A DNA stretch of 39,565 nt from an uncultured Eubacterium sp. (GCA_934316925.1 CAKREC010000017.1:1-39565), one strand, 5' to 3'. Positions 1 to 8,872 are shown, counted from the first letter of the stretch. A program made the numbers and translations. The notes: a model not told the origin generated them from the letters alone.

Positions 1-426
1 CTACTCTTCTACTGTGATACCCATACTTCTTGCTGTACCAGCAATCATGCTCATAGCTGCTTCTAAGCTGCCGGCATTTAAGTCAGGCATTTTTGTTTCT
101 GCAATTTTCTGGATATCTTCCTTAGAAATTGTAGCAACTTTCTTTTTGTTCGGCTCGCCGGAACCAGACTGAATCTTGCATGCTTTCTTCAAAAGAACAG
201 CAGCCGGCGGAGTCTTTGTTACAAAACTAAAACTTCTATCTGCATAAACAGTAATTACAACAGGAATAATCATTCCATCCTGTCCCTGTGTTTTAGCGTT
301 AAACTCTTTTGTAAACTGAGCAATATTGATTCCGTGCTGTCCAAGTGCAGGACCAACAGGTGGTGCAGGAGTTGCCTTTCCTGCAGGTATCTGTAATTTA
401 ATATATCCTTCGACTTTCTTAGCCAT
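1..426 (-). CDS. rplK: 50S ribosomal protein L11
   Basis: Ribosomal protein L11 binds the GTPase-associated region of 23S rRNA. The protein has the conserved N-terminal stretch with [15 protein letters not shown] and the Lys-rich C-terminal rRNA-binding half ending in a GTARSMGI motif, and at 141 aa it has the normal family length. An upstream TTG is in frame at 432, but it lies only 2 bases from the AGGAGG. The ATG at 426 has an 8-base spacing, so I place the start there. It is the last complete gene of the rpmG-secE-nusG-rplK transcript, which presumably continues past the window into rplA. This gene order is conserved in Firmicutes. Confidence 0.97.
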   Translation of the reverse strand: MAKKVEGYIKLQIPAGKATPAPPVGPALGQHGINIAQFTKEFNAKTQGQDGMIIPVVITVYADRSFSFVTKTPPAAVLLKKACKIQSGSGEPNKKKVATISKEDIQKIAETKMPDLNAGSLEAAMSMIAGTARSMGITVEE

Positions 427-446
427 TTTCAATTCCTCCTAAACGA

Positions 447-965
447 TTAAACCAGTTTCAATTCTGAGAAGTCAATCTCAACCGGAGTATCACGGCCAAA
501 CATATCGATAACAATAACTGCCATCTGTTTTGCCGGGTGAACTTCCTGAACAACACCGTCAGTATCCTGCCATACTCCCTCTGTAACGATAACATGATCT
601 CCAATGGAAAACGGAGAAGCCTCTGCCTCTGCCAAAAATCCCATGTTGGCAATTTCTTCCTCTGTCAACGGTACCGGTTTAGATCCCGGTCCAACAAATC
701 CTGTTACGCCACGTGTGTTTCGCACAACATACCAAGTCTGGTCATTCATAATCATATTGATCAGAACATACGCAGGAAACATCTTCTTCTGAGTCTGTTT
801 CTTCTCGCCGTTCTTCTCTTCTGTCACCGTCTGAACAGGAATCATAACTTCTAAGATCTGATCCTGTAAATTGCGGTTCTCGATCGTTTTCTCAATATCT
901 GCCTTCACCTTATTCTCATAACCAGAATAAGTATGAACGACATACCATTTTGCTACCTCTGCCAT
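447..965 (-). CDS. nusG: Transcription termination/antitermination factor NusG
   Basis: NusG binds RNA polymerase and controls pausing, termination and coupling to ribosomes. The 172-aa protein has the N-terminal NGN domain (KWYVVHTYSGYENKV near the start; WYVVRNTRGVTGFVG around residues 78-92) and a C-terminal KOW domain (about residues 120-172: GDHVIVTEGVW through DFSELKLV). The start ATG has AGGAGG with good spacing. It lies between secE and rplK with short gaps, the standard arrangement. Nothing unusual is seen. Confidence 0.97.
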   Translation of the reverse strand: MAEVAKWYVVHTYSGYENKVKADIEKTIENRNLQDQILEVMIPVQTVTEEKNGEKKQTQKKMFPAYVLINMIMNDQTWYVVRNTRGVTGFVGPGSKPVPLTEEEIANMGFLAEAEASPFSIGDHVIVTEGVWQDTDGVVQEVHPAKQMAVIVIDMFGRDTPVEIDFSELKLV

Positions 966-977
966 GGCAACCTCCTA

Positions 978-1178
978 TTATCCAATGTTGAGCAGGTTGA
1001 GTCCATATCGAATCACCCAATCAATACCTGCGATAACTACGCCAAGTACAACTGAAACTACAACAACAAGCGTAGTCTCTTTTGCAAGGTCAATAGGCTT
1101 TGGCCATGTGCATCTTTTGAATTCGCTCTTCAAGTTCTTGAAGAAACTCTTCTTCGTAGACTTTTCTGCTTCGTTCAT
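978..1178 (-). CDS. secE: Preprotein translocase subunit SecE
   Basis: SecE is the small clamp subunit of the SecYEG channel. The 66-aa protein has the usual single-TM Firmicutes form: a basic cytoplasmic amphipathic part (KSFFKNLKSEFKRCTWP) and one membrane segment (about residues 35-58, VVVVSVVLGVVIAGIDWVI). A GTG at 1187 is in frame but sits 2 bases from the GGAAAGG box. The ATG at 1178 is 11 bases away and is preferred. It sits between rpmG and nusG. Confidence 0.93.
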   Translation of the reverse strand: MNEAEKSTKKSFFKNLKSEFKRCTWPKPIDLAKETTLVVVVSVVLGVVIAGIDWVIRYGLNLLNIG

Positions 1179-1217
1179 ATGACACACATCCTTTCCGAAA
1201 ACATCACACCGGGTTGA

Positions 1218-1367
1218 TTACTTAGTCTCCTTGTGCAATGTGTGTTTCTTACAAAATCTGCAATACTTCTTTGTTTCCATTCTGTCCGGATGGTTTTTCT
1301 TGTCTTTGGTCAGATTGTAATTACGCTGTTTACATTCTGTACATTCCAAAGTAATCTTAGTACGCAT
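1218..1367 (-). CDS. rpmG: 50S ribosomal protein L33
   Basis: This 49-aa protein begins [12 protein letters not shown] and has a second CRFC pair, so it is the zinc-binding (four-Cys, C+) form of L33. An ACGGAGG box lies 7 bases before the ATG. It is the first gene of the rpmG-secE-nusG-rplK unit, with a consensus-like promoter about 70 bases upstream. It is short enough to be missed by simple ORF length cut-offs. C+ L33 is the zinc-replete version of the pair many Firmicutes carry; no C- paralogue is in this window. Confidence 0.96.
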   Translation of the reverse strand: MRTKITLECTECKQRNYNLTKDKKNHPDRMETKKYCRFCKKHTLHKETK

Positions 1368-1437
1368 TTTGTCACCTCCGTGATAATTTCTAGTCAAAAT
1401 TTAGGCATAAAAAAAAGACCTAATTCATCGCTAGAAT

Positions 1438-1467
1438 ACTATAACACACCTCATTTCCCTGTGTCAA
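1438..1467 (-). promoter_or_regulatory. Sigma-A promoter of rpmG-secE-nusG-rplK
   Basis: On the minus strand TTGACA (1462-1467) is followed by an 18-base spacer and TATAGT (1438-1443). It lies 71 bases upstream of the rpmG start. The leader is A/T rich and shows no clear terminator. Confidence 0.75.
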
Positions 1468-1496
1468 CGATAAATTTGCCTATTGTACATTTGTTT

Positions 1497-1557
1497 TGCA
1501 CATATTGGTCTGTGGATCCTATGATGTGCAATTCCAAAGGATCCACTAGCAATATGA
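1497..1557. repeat. Compound inverted repeat at the end of the 206-aa gene
   Basis: A 9-bp perfect arm pair (GTGGATCCT at 1512-1520, AGGATCCAC at 1538-1546) encloses a 17-base loop. An outer pair (CATATTG at 1501-1507, CAATATG at 1551-1557) extends it. An alternative pairing is also visible: TTGCACAT near 1497-1504 can pair with ATGTGCAA near 1524-1531. The right arm overlaps the stop codon of the 206-aa gene. There is no U-tract, so it is not a standard intrinsic terminator; it may stabilise a 3' end or be a remnant of a repeat element. Confidence 0.6.
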
Positions 1558-2166
1558 GTTGAACAGCATGCCGCTATACATCGATGCGTGGTAAGGAGAT
1601 CCTACCCCGCGATTGTAAATATGCGCATAACTGTATACTTTTTTGTCTACATATTCCATAGGATTCATGCTCATTTCTTCGCACTTGTTTGTCAATCTGG
1701 TCAAAAAATCCTGTGGCACCTGTAATGATTCCTGAGGATCAATGGAAAGAAATCCATCATCTCCTACCGTAACACCGCATGTCTGCAATTCTTCTTTTGT
1801 CTGTTCGACCAGCAGCCGCAATTCGCCGCCCGGTCTTGATGGGCGATTGTTTCTCTCACCAAACTCGTCGCTTTCTTTTAATAAACGATTGAACACTTCC
1901 GTCAATCTTCCCATATCCTCTTCTAGTGAACTATCTGCCGTCGCGACATTTTTTGCAGCTTCGGAAAGTTCCATCGAAGTCTCTTTCACGCTCAGCGCAT
2001 ACGCCTGCGTGTCATCCGAAATATTGACGATCGCTAATGGCATCGCATTGTTCATACGAACAATATTCCGGTACTTACTTCGTAACTGCTGCTTATTGTG
2101 GACATTGGTTTTAGGCTCCACCTTCGGCAAATATCCACCTAGATACAAGTTATAAACATCTACCAT
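1546..2166 (-). CDS. Protein of unknown function (206 aa)
   Basis: I do not recognise a family. The protein has no signal peptide or membrane segment and so is probably cytoplasmic or spore-associated. The middle (about residues 60-130) is predicted helical and charged (KETSMELSEAAKNVATADSS, RLTEVFNRLLKESDEF). The C-terminal half has a conserved-looking block (GVTVGDDGFLSIDP) and ends in a Tyr/Ser/Met-rich tail. The pattern of helix bundle then GDDGFLSID recalls the C-terminal part of flagellar cap/filament-like proteins, but only weakly. An in-frame upstream GTG exists at 2196; the ATG at 2166 is chosen because a GGCGGAG box precedes it by 5 bases. It has its own sigma-A promoter and is a single-gene unit. 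Confidence 0.7.
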   Translation of the reverse strand: MVDVYNLYLGGYLPKVEPKTNVHNKQQLRSKYRNIVRMNNAMPLAIVNISDDTQAYALSVKETSMELSEAAKNVATADSSLEEDMGRLTEVFNRLLKESDEFGERNNRPSRPGGELRLLVEQTKEELQTCGVTVGDDGFLSIDPQESLQVPQDFLTRLTNKCEEMSMNPMEYVDKKVYSYAHIYNRGVGSPYHASMYSGMLFNSYC

Positions 2167-2228
2167 AAAAACTCCGCCTTCCGTGGCCATTGGCACTTGA
2201 TATCTATTTTGTCTAGTCCCTCAATCAT

Positions 2229-2257
2229 ATTATAGCCCAAGGTGAAATGAATTTCAA
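2229..2257 (-). promoter_or_regulatory. Sigma-A promoter of the 206-aa gene
   Basis: On the minus strand TTGAAA (2252-2257), a 17-base spacer and a perfect TATAAT (2229-2234). It lies directly downstream of the SpoIIQ-like stop codon and 62 bases before the ATG at 2166, so this gene is transcribed separately from the sporulation gene. Confidence 0.75.
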
Positions 2258-2261
2258 CCCT

Positions 2262-3008
2262 CTAACGAAGAAGATCCATCGGATTTACCGGATTTCCTTT
2301 TTCTTTTATCTGTAAATACAAATTGGCGCCCTCTACTGCAAAATATTTGGTTGGTGCTGCCACCTGGCCGATCACCTGGCCTTCCTTAACAGTGTCTCCC
2401 TTTGCCACAGAAATTTTTTGAAGCTGTCCATAGGTCATGGTAAAATTACTTCCAATATCTACCGTTACGCTTCGTCCCGTTTCATCTGAGGTAAAGATTT
2501 CCTGTACAACACCGTCCGCGCCGGCCTTTACATCTGTCCCCTCTTTGGATGCAATCACGATCGCAGGATTCACTTTGTATTGTTCCAATGTTTTGAAAAA
2601 GACAACTTTTTCCGGACTGTACCCCAGAATAACCTCGCCCTCTACCGGCCATAAGATACCTTTTTCCTGACTGAATTTTCTTGTTGCCCCGGCTGGTTTT
2701 GCCGCTGTCTCGGCCGTCTCATTTTCTTCCTCGGTATCAACTTCCTCCTCGTCGTCTGTATCTTCCTCTTCTTCCTCTTCTTCCTCATCTTCCGTCGAGT
2801 TCTCTGACTCCACGGGCTTACTGTCTGTTTCTTTCACTTCCGGCGATGCGGTAACTTCCGGCTCCGTCGTAGCCTCCGCTACCATCTGGGAATCTCCTGT
2901 GCCATCCTCAGTGCCTCCCATCAGACTATAGCAGATCACGCCAAATGCAACAACTGCTACCAACGCACAGGCCAATGAAACATAAAATCCTTTCTCTTTA
3001 TAAAACAT
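2262..3008 (-). CDS. spoIIQ: SpoIIQ-like forespore M23/LytM-fold protein, catalytically degenerate
   Basis: SpoIIQ is a forespore membrane protein whose LytM domain binds SpoIIIAH across the intermembrane space during engulfment. This 248-aa protein has one N-terminal TM (about residues 9-31), a very acidic linker (about residues 64-102, with a run of eight or more Glu) and a C-terminal LytM-like domain (about residues 115-248). The four positions that carry zinc or catalytic residues in active M23 peptidases are all replaced: His to N147, Asp to V151, His to Q195 (YGQL for YxHL) and His to Y231 (LYLQI for LHxxI). It is therefore a binding domain, not a peptidase. A sigma-F promoter lies upstream, which supports the name. 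The ATG at 3008 has GATGAGG 8 bases upstream; the in-frame GTG at 3017 is less likely. The alternative is a general M23-like envelope protein. Confidence 0.82.
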   Translation of the reverse strand: MFYKEKGFYVSLACALVAVVAFGVICYSLMGGTEDGTGDSQMVAEATTEPEVTASPEVKETDSKPVESENSTEDEEEEEEEEDTDDEEEVDTEEENETAETAAKPAGATRKFSQEKGILWPVEGEVILGYSPEKVVFFKTLEQYKVNPAIVIASKEGTDVKAGADGVVQEIFTSDETGRSVTVDIGSNFTMTYGQLQKISVAKGDTVKEGQVIGQVAAPTKYFAVEGANLYLQIKEKGNPVNPMDLLR

Positions 3009-3045
3009 AGCAAACACCTCATCTCTTTCTATTTGTAATTTTTAT

Positions 3046-3076
3046 TATTGTTACCTCGAAATGAGTGTTCTATTCA
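3046..3076 (-). promoter_or_regulatory. Sigma-F (forespore) promoter of the spoIIQ-like gene
   Basis: On the minus strand TGAATA (3071-3076) is followed by a 15-base spacer and GGTAACAATA (3046-3055). This matches the known sigma-F consensus (WGCATA, about 15 bases, GGNRANANTR) at every -10 position and 5 of 6 in the -35. The -35 overlaps the tail of the glgP terminator. Confidence 0.82.
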
Positions 3077-3138
3077 AAAAAAGATCCCGGCAGTCCGGAA
3101 TGATTCTCAAAGAAACACTCTCCAGTTACCGGGATCTT
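3075..3138 (-). terminator. Intrinsic terminator after glgP
   Basis: AAGATCCCGG (3081-3090) and CCGGGATCTT (3129-3138) form a 10-bp stem with a long loop. On the minus strand the stem is followed directly by a run of T. It sits 20 bases past the glgP stop. The plus-strand side is also T-rich, so it could act in both directions. Confidence 0.82.
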
Positions 3139-3158
3139 ATTTTTATTTATTTTTCATT

Positions 3159-5624
3159 TTAATGACGATGCACTTTTTCCAGATGCCAGATTTCTTTTGC
3201 ATACTCTTCGATCGTACGGTCCGAAGAGAACTTGCCACACTTCGCAGTCTGAAGCATTGCCATCTTCGCCCATTTTTCTTCATCGCGGTATGCAGCATCT
3301 ACTTTTTTCTGTGCTGCTTCATAGGAGCGGAAATCTTTCAATATGAAGTACTGGTCTGCTGCCTCATATCCATTGGATTCCAGCAATGAATTGTACAGTT
3401 CGCGGAACAATTCAAGGTCGTCACGGGAATACGTTCCATCAACAAGCTGTGTCAGTACGGCACGGATGTCTGCATCCATGTTGTAGATCTCTTTTGGATT
3501 GTACTGATGATTGTGCTCAAAATCAATAACTTCCTGTGAGGACAGGCCGAAAATAAACGCGTTCTCTTCGCCCACTTCCTCTACGATCTCAACATTGGCT
3601 CCATCCATGGTTCCTAAAGTAGGTGCGCCGTTCAGCATAAATTTCATATTTCCTGTACCGGAGGCTTCCTTGCTGGCAGTAGAAATCTGCTCTGATACAT
3701 CTGCAGCAGCAAAGATGATCTCAGCATTGGATACACGGTAATTTTCAATAAATACCACTTTGATCTTGCCTTTGATCGTCACATCATTGTTGATCACGTC
3801 TGCCACATTATTGATCAATTTGATAATCGCTTTGGCACGACGGTATCCGGCAGATGCTTTCGCACCAAAGATAAAGGTACGAGGATACATATCCATATTC
3901 GGATCTCTCTTCAACTGATTGTACAGGTGCATAATATGCAGAATGTTCAACAGCTGACGTTTATACTCATGCAGACGTTTTACCTGAACATCAAAGATCG
4001 AACGAGGATCTACTTCAATGCCATTATGCTCTTTAATGTATTTGGCAAGACGGACTTTGTTCTGATATTTAATATTCATAAACTCCTGCTGTGCTTTTTT
4101 ATCATCTACATAAACAGACAGTTTGTCGATCTTCGATAAGTCTGTGATCCAGTCGTCGCCGATCTTATCGGTTACCCAGGCTGCCAGTTTCGGATTGCCG
4201 TGAAGCAGGAATCTACGCTGCGTAATACCATTGGTCTTGTTGTTGAATTTCTCCGGCATCATTTCGTAGAAATCTTTCAGTTCCTGATTTTTCAAGATCT
4301 CTGTATGAAGGCGCGCTACACCATTGACCGAGAATCCGGCAACGATCGCCAAATGCGCCATTTTAACCTGACCATCAAAAATAATAGCCATTTTCTTAAC
4401 TTTTTCAAAATCACCAGGATATGCTGCCTGAATTTCATTCTGGAAGCGGCGATTGATCTCTTCTGTGATCTGATAAATTCTAGGAAGCAGACGGGAGAAC
4501 AACTCCAGCGGCCATTTTTCCAATGCTTCTGCCATGATCGTATGGTTGGTGTAAGCACATGTGCGGGTGGTAATATCCCACGCATCGTCCCACGCAAGGC
4601 CATATTCATCAAGCAGGATACGCATCAGTTCCGGAATTGTAACGGTAGGATGTGTATCGTTGAGCTGGAAGCACACTTTATCCGGCAGTCCATGAATATC
4701 CGAATGCTTCTCCATATATTTAGCAACTGCGTTCTGTACGCTGGCTGACACAAAGAAATACTGCTGTTTCAAGCGTAGTTCTTTTCCTGCCATATGATTG
4801 TCATTTGGATACAATACCTCGCAGATGGTTCTTGCAAGATTCTGCTGTTCAACCGCTTTCTGGTAATCACCTTTATCAAAAGAATCCAGATTGAAGTTGT
4901 CGATAGCTTCTGCATCCCAGATGCGCAATGTGTTTACAATACCATTGCCATATCCAACGACCGGAAGATCATACGGAACTGCCATAACGGACTGATAATT
5001 TTCCTGAACAAATTTATCTCTTCCTGAGTTCTCATCTTTGCGGACCGATACATAACCGCCAAAGCGGACTTCCACTGCATACTCCGGACGTTTCATCTCA
5101 AATGGGTTTCCCTCTTTGAGCCAGTCATCCGGTGCCTCGATCTGGAATCCATTTTCAATCTTCTGTTTGAACATTCCATATTTATAACGGATACCACAAC
5201 CGTATGCCGGATATCCCAAGGTAGAAAGCGAATCCAAAAAGCAGGCAGCCAGGCGGCCGAGACCACCATTTCCAAGAGCTGCATCCGGCTCTTCATCTTC
5301 CAATGTATCCAGATTGACGCCCAGCTCATCCAGAACTTCACGTACAATGCGGTCCTCTTTCAGGTTGATGATCATATTGCCAAGTGCACGACCCATCAAA
5401 AACTCCATGGAAAGATAATACACGGTTTTCACATCTTTTTTCTCATACTCTTTGTGAGTTGCCATCCAGTCATCGACTACAATGTCTTTCATCGCATAGG
5501 CAACTGCCTGAAAAAGCTGCTGGGAATTTGCCTCGTCAACCGACTTGCGGAACAACATTTTCATGTAATTTTCGATGTTTGTCTTCAGTTCTTTTTTCTT
5601 TTCTTTTTCTGTCATAAAAGTCAT
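3159..5624 (-). CDS. glgP: Glycogen/maltodextrin phosphorylase
   Basis: This enzyme splits alpha-1,4 glucan with phosphate to give glucose-1-phosphate. The 821-aa protein has the full glycosyltransferase 35 length. It has the N-terminal YYLSMEFLMGRAL motif, the active-site EDEEPDAALGNGGLGRLAAC block (about residues 112-131) and the pyridoxal-phosphate lysine motif EASGTGNMKFMLNG in the last quarter. The GGAGG box 6 bases before the first ATG fixes the start. It begins 29 bases after ileS, so it may be read partly from the ileS transcript, and it ends at a strong terminator. No other glycogen gene is nearby. GlgP versus MalP specificity cannot be told from sequence. Confidence 0.95.
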   Translation of the reverse strand: MTFMTEKEKKKELKTNIENYMKMLFRKSVDEANSQQLFQAVAYAMKDIVVDDWMATHKEYEKKDVKTVYYLSMEFLMGRALGNMIINLKEDRIVREVLDELGVNLDTLEDEEPDAALGNGGLGRLAACFLDSLSTLGYPAYGCGIRYKYGMFKQKIENGFQIEAPDDWLKEGNPFEMKRPEYAVEVRFGGYVSVRKDENSGRDKFVQENYQSVMAVPYDLPVVGYGNGIVNTLRIWDAEAIDNFNLDSFDKGDYQKAVEQQNLARTICEVLYPNDNHMAGKELRLKQQYFFVSASVQNAVAKYMEKHSDIHGLPDKVCFQLNDTHPTVTIPELMRILLDEYGLAWDDAWDITTRTCAYTNHTIMAEALEKWPLELFSRLLPRIYQITEEINRRFQNEIQAAYPGDFEKVKKMAIIFDGQVKMAHLAIVAGFSVNGVARLHTEILKNQELKDFYEMMPEKFNNKTNGITQRRFLLHGNPKLAAWVTDKIGDDWITDLSKIDKLSVYVDDKKAQQEFMNIKYQNKVRLAKYIKEHNGIEVDPRSIFDVQVKRLHEYKRQLLNILHIMHLYNQLKRDPNMDMYPRTFIFGAKASAGYRRAKAIIKLINNVADVINNDVTIKGKIKVVFIENYRVSNAEIIFAAADVSEQISTASKEASGTGNMKFMLNGAPTLGTMDGANVEIVEEVGEENAFIFGLSSQEVIDFEHNHQYNPKEIYNMDADIRAVLTQLVDGTYSRDDLELFRELYNSLLESNGYEAADQYFILKDFRSYEAAQKKVDAAYRDEEKWAKMAMLQTAKCGKFSSDRTIEEYAKEIWHLEKVHRH

Positions 5625-5653
5625 AAACTACCTCCATTCATAGCCATACATGA

Positions 5654-8600
5654 CTAGTTTACTTTCGCTACACCCAGAGTAACTGCCTCGCCATTGATCT
5701 TCCACTCCGCGGTATGACCGTCCATCTGATCCAATGCCAGTTCATCGGCAAGAACCTCAGCTTTGATCTGCTGGCTGTTACGCTCCATAATATCATGAAT
5801 CGTATCATTTTCACTTTGATACAATACAATATGATCCATTACTTCAAATCCTGCATCCTTACGCATCGTCTGAACTTTACTGATGATCTCCCGGACAAAA
5901 CCTTCTTCGATCAGTTCATCCGTAAGATTGGTATCCAATACAACCGTAATTCCGCGGTCTGACTCACTGACATAACCTTCCATCTGCGCTGACTCGATCA
6001 ACAGATCCTCTGTTGCAAGAACTTCCTCTGTTCCATCTACCGTCACCGTGATCTCGCCTTTTTCGTTCAGCTGTGCCATTGTCTCATTGCCATTAAGTCC
6101 GGCAAGCACTTCTTTCAGTGCATTGATCTTGCTGCCAAATCGGCGTCCCAATGTGCGGAGCTGTGGTTTAAAGCTGTAGGAAGTAAAGTCCGCTACATCG
6201 TCAGTAAATACAACTTCTTTTACATTCAATTCATCTGCAATAATATCTTTATAGAAATCAGACAATTCGGATTCTGCTTTTACATACATTTTTCCGATTG
6301 GCTGACGGTTTTTGATGTTTGCCGTATTTCGGCATGCACGGCCAAGAACAACAATGTCCAAAAGAGCAGCCATACGCTCTTCCAGCTCTTTATCGATCCA
6401 TTCTTCTTTGACTACCGGGAAGTCACAAAGATGAATACTCTCCGGTGCACTCTTATCCAGTCCACATACGAGGTTCTGATAAATGCTCTCTGTCATAAAT
6501 GGGATCATCGGTGCTGCTGCCTTACAGATCGTCACTAATGCCGTATACAATGTCATATAAGCATTGATCTTATCCTGCTCCATGCCTTTTGCCCAGAAAC
6601 GGTCACGGCAGCGGCGTACATACCAGTTACTCATATCATCTACAAACTGCTGCAATGCTTTTGCCGTTTCCGGAATCTTGTAATGTTCCAGATTGTCATC
6701 AACCGCCTTAACGGTAGAATTCAGCTTGGAAAGAAGCCACTTATCCATAACCGGAAGTGCATCATAATCCAATGTATGCTTAGTCGGATCAAACTGGTCG
6801 ATCTCCGCATACAGTACATAGAACGCGTAAGTATTCCACAATGTGCTCATAAACTTGCGCTGACCTTCTGTCACGGCTTTTCCATGGAAACGGTTTGGCA
6901 GCCATGGCGCGCTGTTTACATAGAAATACCAGCGGATCGCATCCGCTCCGTAGTTCTCCAGTGCATCAAATGGATCTACGGCATTTCCTTTGCTCTTACT
7001 CATCTTCTGTCCATTTTCATCCTGAACATGACCCAGTACGATTACATTTTCATATGGTGCCTTGTTGAACAAAAGTGTTGATTCTGCCATCAGCGAGTGG
7101 AACCATCCTCTTGTCTGGTCAACTGCCTCAGAAATAAACTGAGCAGGGAACTGTGATTCAAATACTTCTTTATTTTCAAATGGATAATGATACTGTGCAA
7201 ATGGCATTGCTCCTGAGTCGAACCAGCAGTCCAGTACTTCTGGTACACGTTTCATCGTGCCGCCACAATCCGGGCAAGTGAAAGTGATCTCATCAATATA
7301 TGGACGGTGAAGTTCAACCGTCTTTGCCACATCATTGCCGGAACGTTCAGCAAGTTCTTCTCGGCTTCCAATACATTCCTGATGTCCACAGGAACACTCC
7401 CAGATATTCAACGGAGTTCCCCAGTAACGGTTACGGGAGATCGCCCAGTCCTGAATGTTCTCCAGCCAGTTTCCAAAACGGCCTTTTCCGATGGATTCCG
7501 GAATCCAGTTTACGGTGTTATTGTTGCGGATCAGATCGTCTTTGACCGCAGTCTCACGGATATACCAGGACTCACGTGCATAGTAGATCAACGGTTTGTC
7601 ACAACGCCAGCAATGTGGATATTCATGTTCAAATTTAGGTGCTGCAAACAACTGATCTTTTGCATCCAGATACTTGAGAACTTCCGGATCCGCATCTTTG
7701 ACGAACATGCCGGCAAACGGAGTTTCTTCTGTCAGCTCTCCCTTGCCATTTACAAACTGTACAAACGGAAGATCATAATTGCGTCCTACATTGGCATCGT
7801 CTTCACCAAAAGCAGGAGCAATATGAACGATACCGGTACCATCTGTCATCGTAACGTAATTATCACAGGTTACAAAGAATCCCTTTTTGTTCTGGCTGTC
7901 CGCTACGGTCTTGGCACAGTCAAACAGTGGCTCATACTCTTTATGTTCAATCTCTTTTCCCGTAAACCGCTCCAGGATCTCATATGCTTTTACGCCCTCT
8001 TCCTCGTTGCCGAGTTTACCAAGGATTGTATCCAGAAGTTTTTCTGCCATGTAATAAGTATATCCATCTGCAGCTTTTACTTTACAATAAGTTTCATCCG
8101 GGTTTACACAAAGTGCAACGTTACTAGGCAGTGTCCAAGGGGTCGTCGTCCATGCCAGGAAGTAAGCGTCTTCACCGGTCACTTTGAAACGGACAACTGC
8201 CGAACGTTCTTTCACGGTCTTGTAGCCCTGTGCTACTTCCTGTGCAGAAAGCGGGGTACCGCATCGAGGACAGTATGGTACGATCTTGAATCCCTTGTAT
8301 AATAAGTCTTTATTCCAGATTTCTTTGAGCGCCCACCACTCGGACTCAATGAAATTATCATCATAGGTAACATATGGATCATCCATATCCGCCCAGAATC
8401 CAACGGTATCGGAAAAGTCTTCCCACATTCCTTTGTATTTCCATACGGATTCTTTACACTGCTTGATAAATGGCTCCATACCATATTCTTCGATCTGCTC
8501 TTTGCCATCCAGACCCAACTTTTTCTCGACTTCAAGCTCAACCGGAAGTCCGTGGGTATCCCATCCGGCCTTTCTTGGCACACGATACCCCTTCATCGTA

Positions 8601-8815
8601 CGATAACGTGGGATCATATCTTTGATAACACGGGTAAGCACGTGACCGATATGTGGTTTTCCATTCGCGGTTGGCGGGCCATCATAAAACATGTAAGTCG
8701 GGCAGCCTTCCCGAAGTTCAATACTCTTTTTGAAAATGTCTTTGTCTTTCCAAAACTTTTCAATTTCTTTTTCACGGTCTACAAAATTCATTCCTGTAGA
8801 TACTTTGTTATACAT
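5654..8815 (-). CDS. ileS: Isoleucyl-tRNA synthetase
   Basis: This class I synthetase charges tRNA-Ile. It has HIGH at residues 55-58 (GKPHIGHVL), the GWDTHGLPVELEVEKKLG block, a CP1 editing domain with a TTTPWTLPSN motif, and KMSKS near residue 600 (GQKMSKSKGN), followed by the anticodon-binding domain. At 1053 aa it is much longer than the roughly 930-aa IleS1 type and resembles the eukaryote-like IleS2 type, which is often linked to low mupirocin sensitivity; that assignment is inference from length and motif style. The start is placed at the ATG at 8815, 10 bases after GGAAGG. The ATG at 8833 in the same frame has a weaker box. It is preceded by an Ile T-box. Confidence 0.95.
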   Translation of the reverse strand: MYNKVSTGMNFVDREKEIEKFWKDKDIFKKSIELREGCPTYMFYDGPPTANGKPHIGHVLTRVIKDMIPRYRTMKGYRVPRKAGWDTHGLPVELEVEKKLGLDGKEQIEEYGMEPFIKQCKESVWKYKGMWEDFSDTVGFWADMDDPYVTYDDNFIESEWWALKEIWNKDLLYKGFKIVPYCPRCGTPLSAQEVAQGYKTVKERSAVVRFKVTGEDAYFLAWTTTPWTLPSNVALCVNPDETYCKVKAADGYTYYMAEKLLDTILGKLGNEEEGVKAYEILERFTGKEIEHKEYEPLFDCAKTVADSQNKKGFFVTCDNYVTMTDGTGIVHIAPAFGEDDANVGRNYDLPFVQFVNGKGELTEETPFAGMFVKDADPEVLKYLDAKDQLFAAPKFEHEYPHCWRCDKPLIYYARESWYIRETAVKDDLIRNNNTVNWIPESIGKGRFGNWLENIQDWAISRNRYWGTPLNIWECSCGHQECIGSREELAERSGNDVAKTVELHRPYIDEITFTCPDCGGTMKRVPEVLDCWFDSGAMPFAQYHYPFENKEVFESQFPAQFISEAVDQTRGWFHSLMAESTLLFNKAPYENVIVLGHVQDENGQKMSKSKGNAVDPFDALENYGADAIRWYFYVNSAPWLPNRFHGKAVTEGQRKFMSTLWNTYAFYVLYAEIDQFDPTKHTLDYDALPVMDKWLLSKLNSTVKAVDDNLEHYKIPETAKALQQFVDDMSNWYVRRCRDRFWAKGMEQDKINAYMTLYTALVTICKAAAPMIPFMTESIYQNLVCGLDKSAPESIHLCDFPVVKEEWIDKELEERMAALLDIVVLGRACRNTANIKNRQPIGKMYVKAESELSDFYKDIIADELNVKEVVFTDDVADFTSYSFKPQLRTLGRRFGSKINALKEVLAGLNGNETMAQLNEKGEITVTVDGTEEVLATEDLLIESAQMEGYVSESDRGITVVLDTNLTDELIEEGFVREIISKVQTMRKDAGFEVMDHIVLYQSENDTIHDIMERNSQQIKAEVLADELALDQMDGHTAEWKINGEAVTLGVAKVN

Positions 8816-8872
8816 CTTTTCTCTTCCTTCCATCTTGATCTTCTAACAAACCAAATCAACCGGCTTTATACT

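Noticed and set aside
1233..1562. 109-aa plus-strand open frame across rpmG
   Set aside because: It is antisense to rpmG and its promoter and has no supporting start site.
7307..8302. 331-aa open frame on the plus strand inside ileS
   Set aside because: It is antisense to a well-conserved synthetase, has no ribosome binding site and no family motif. It is a shadow of the ileS codon pattern.
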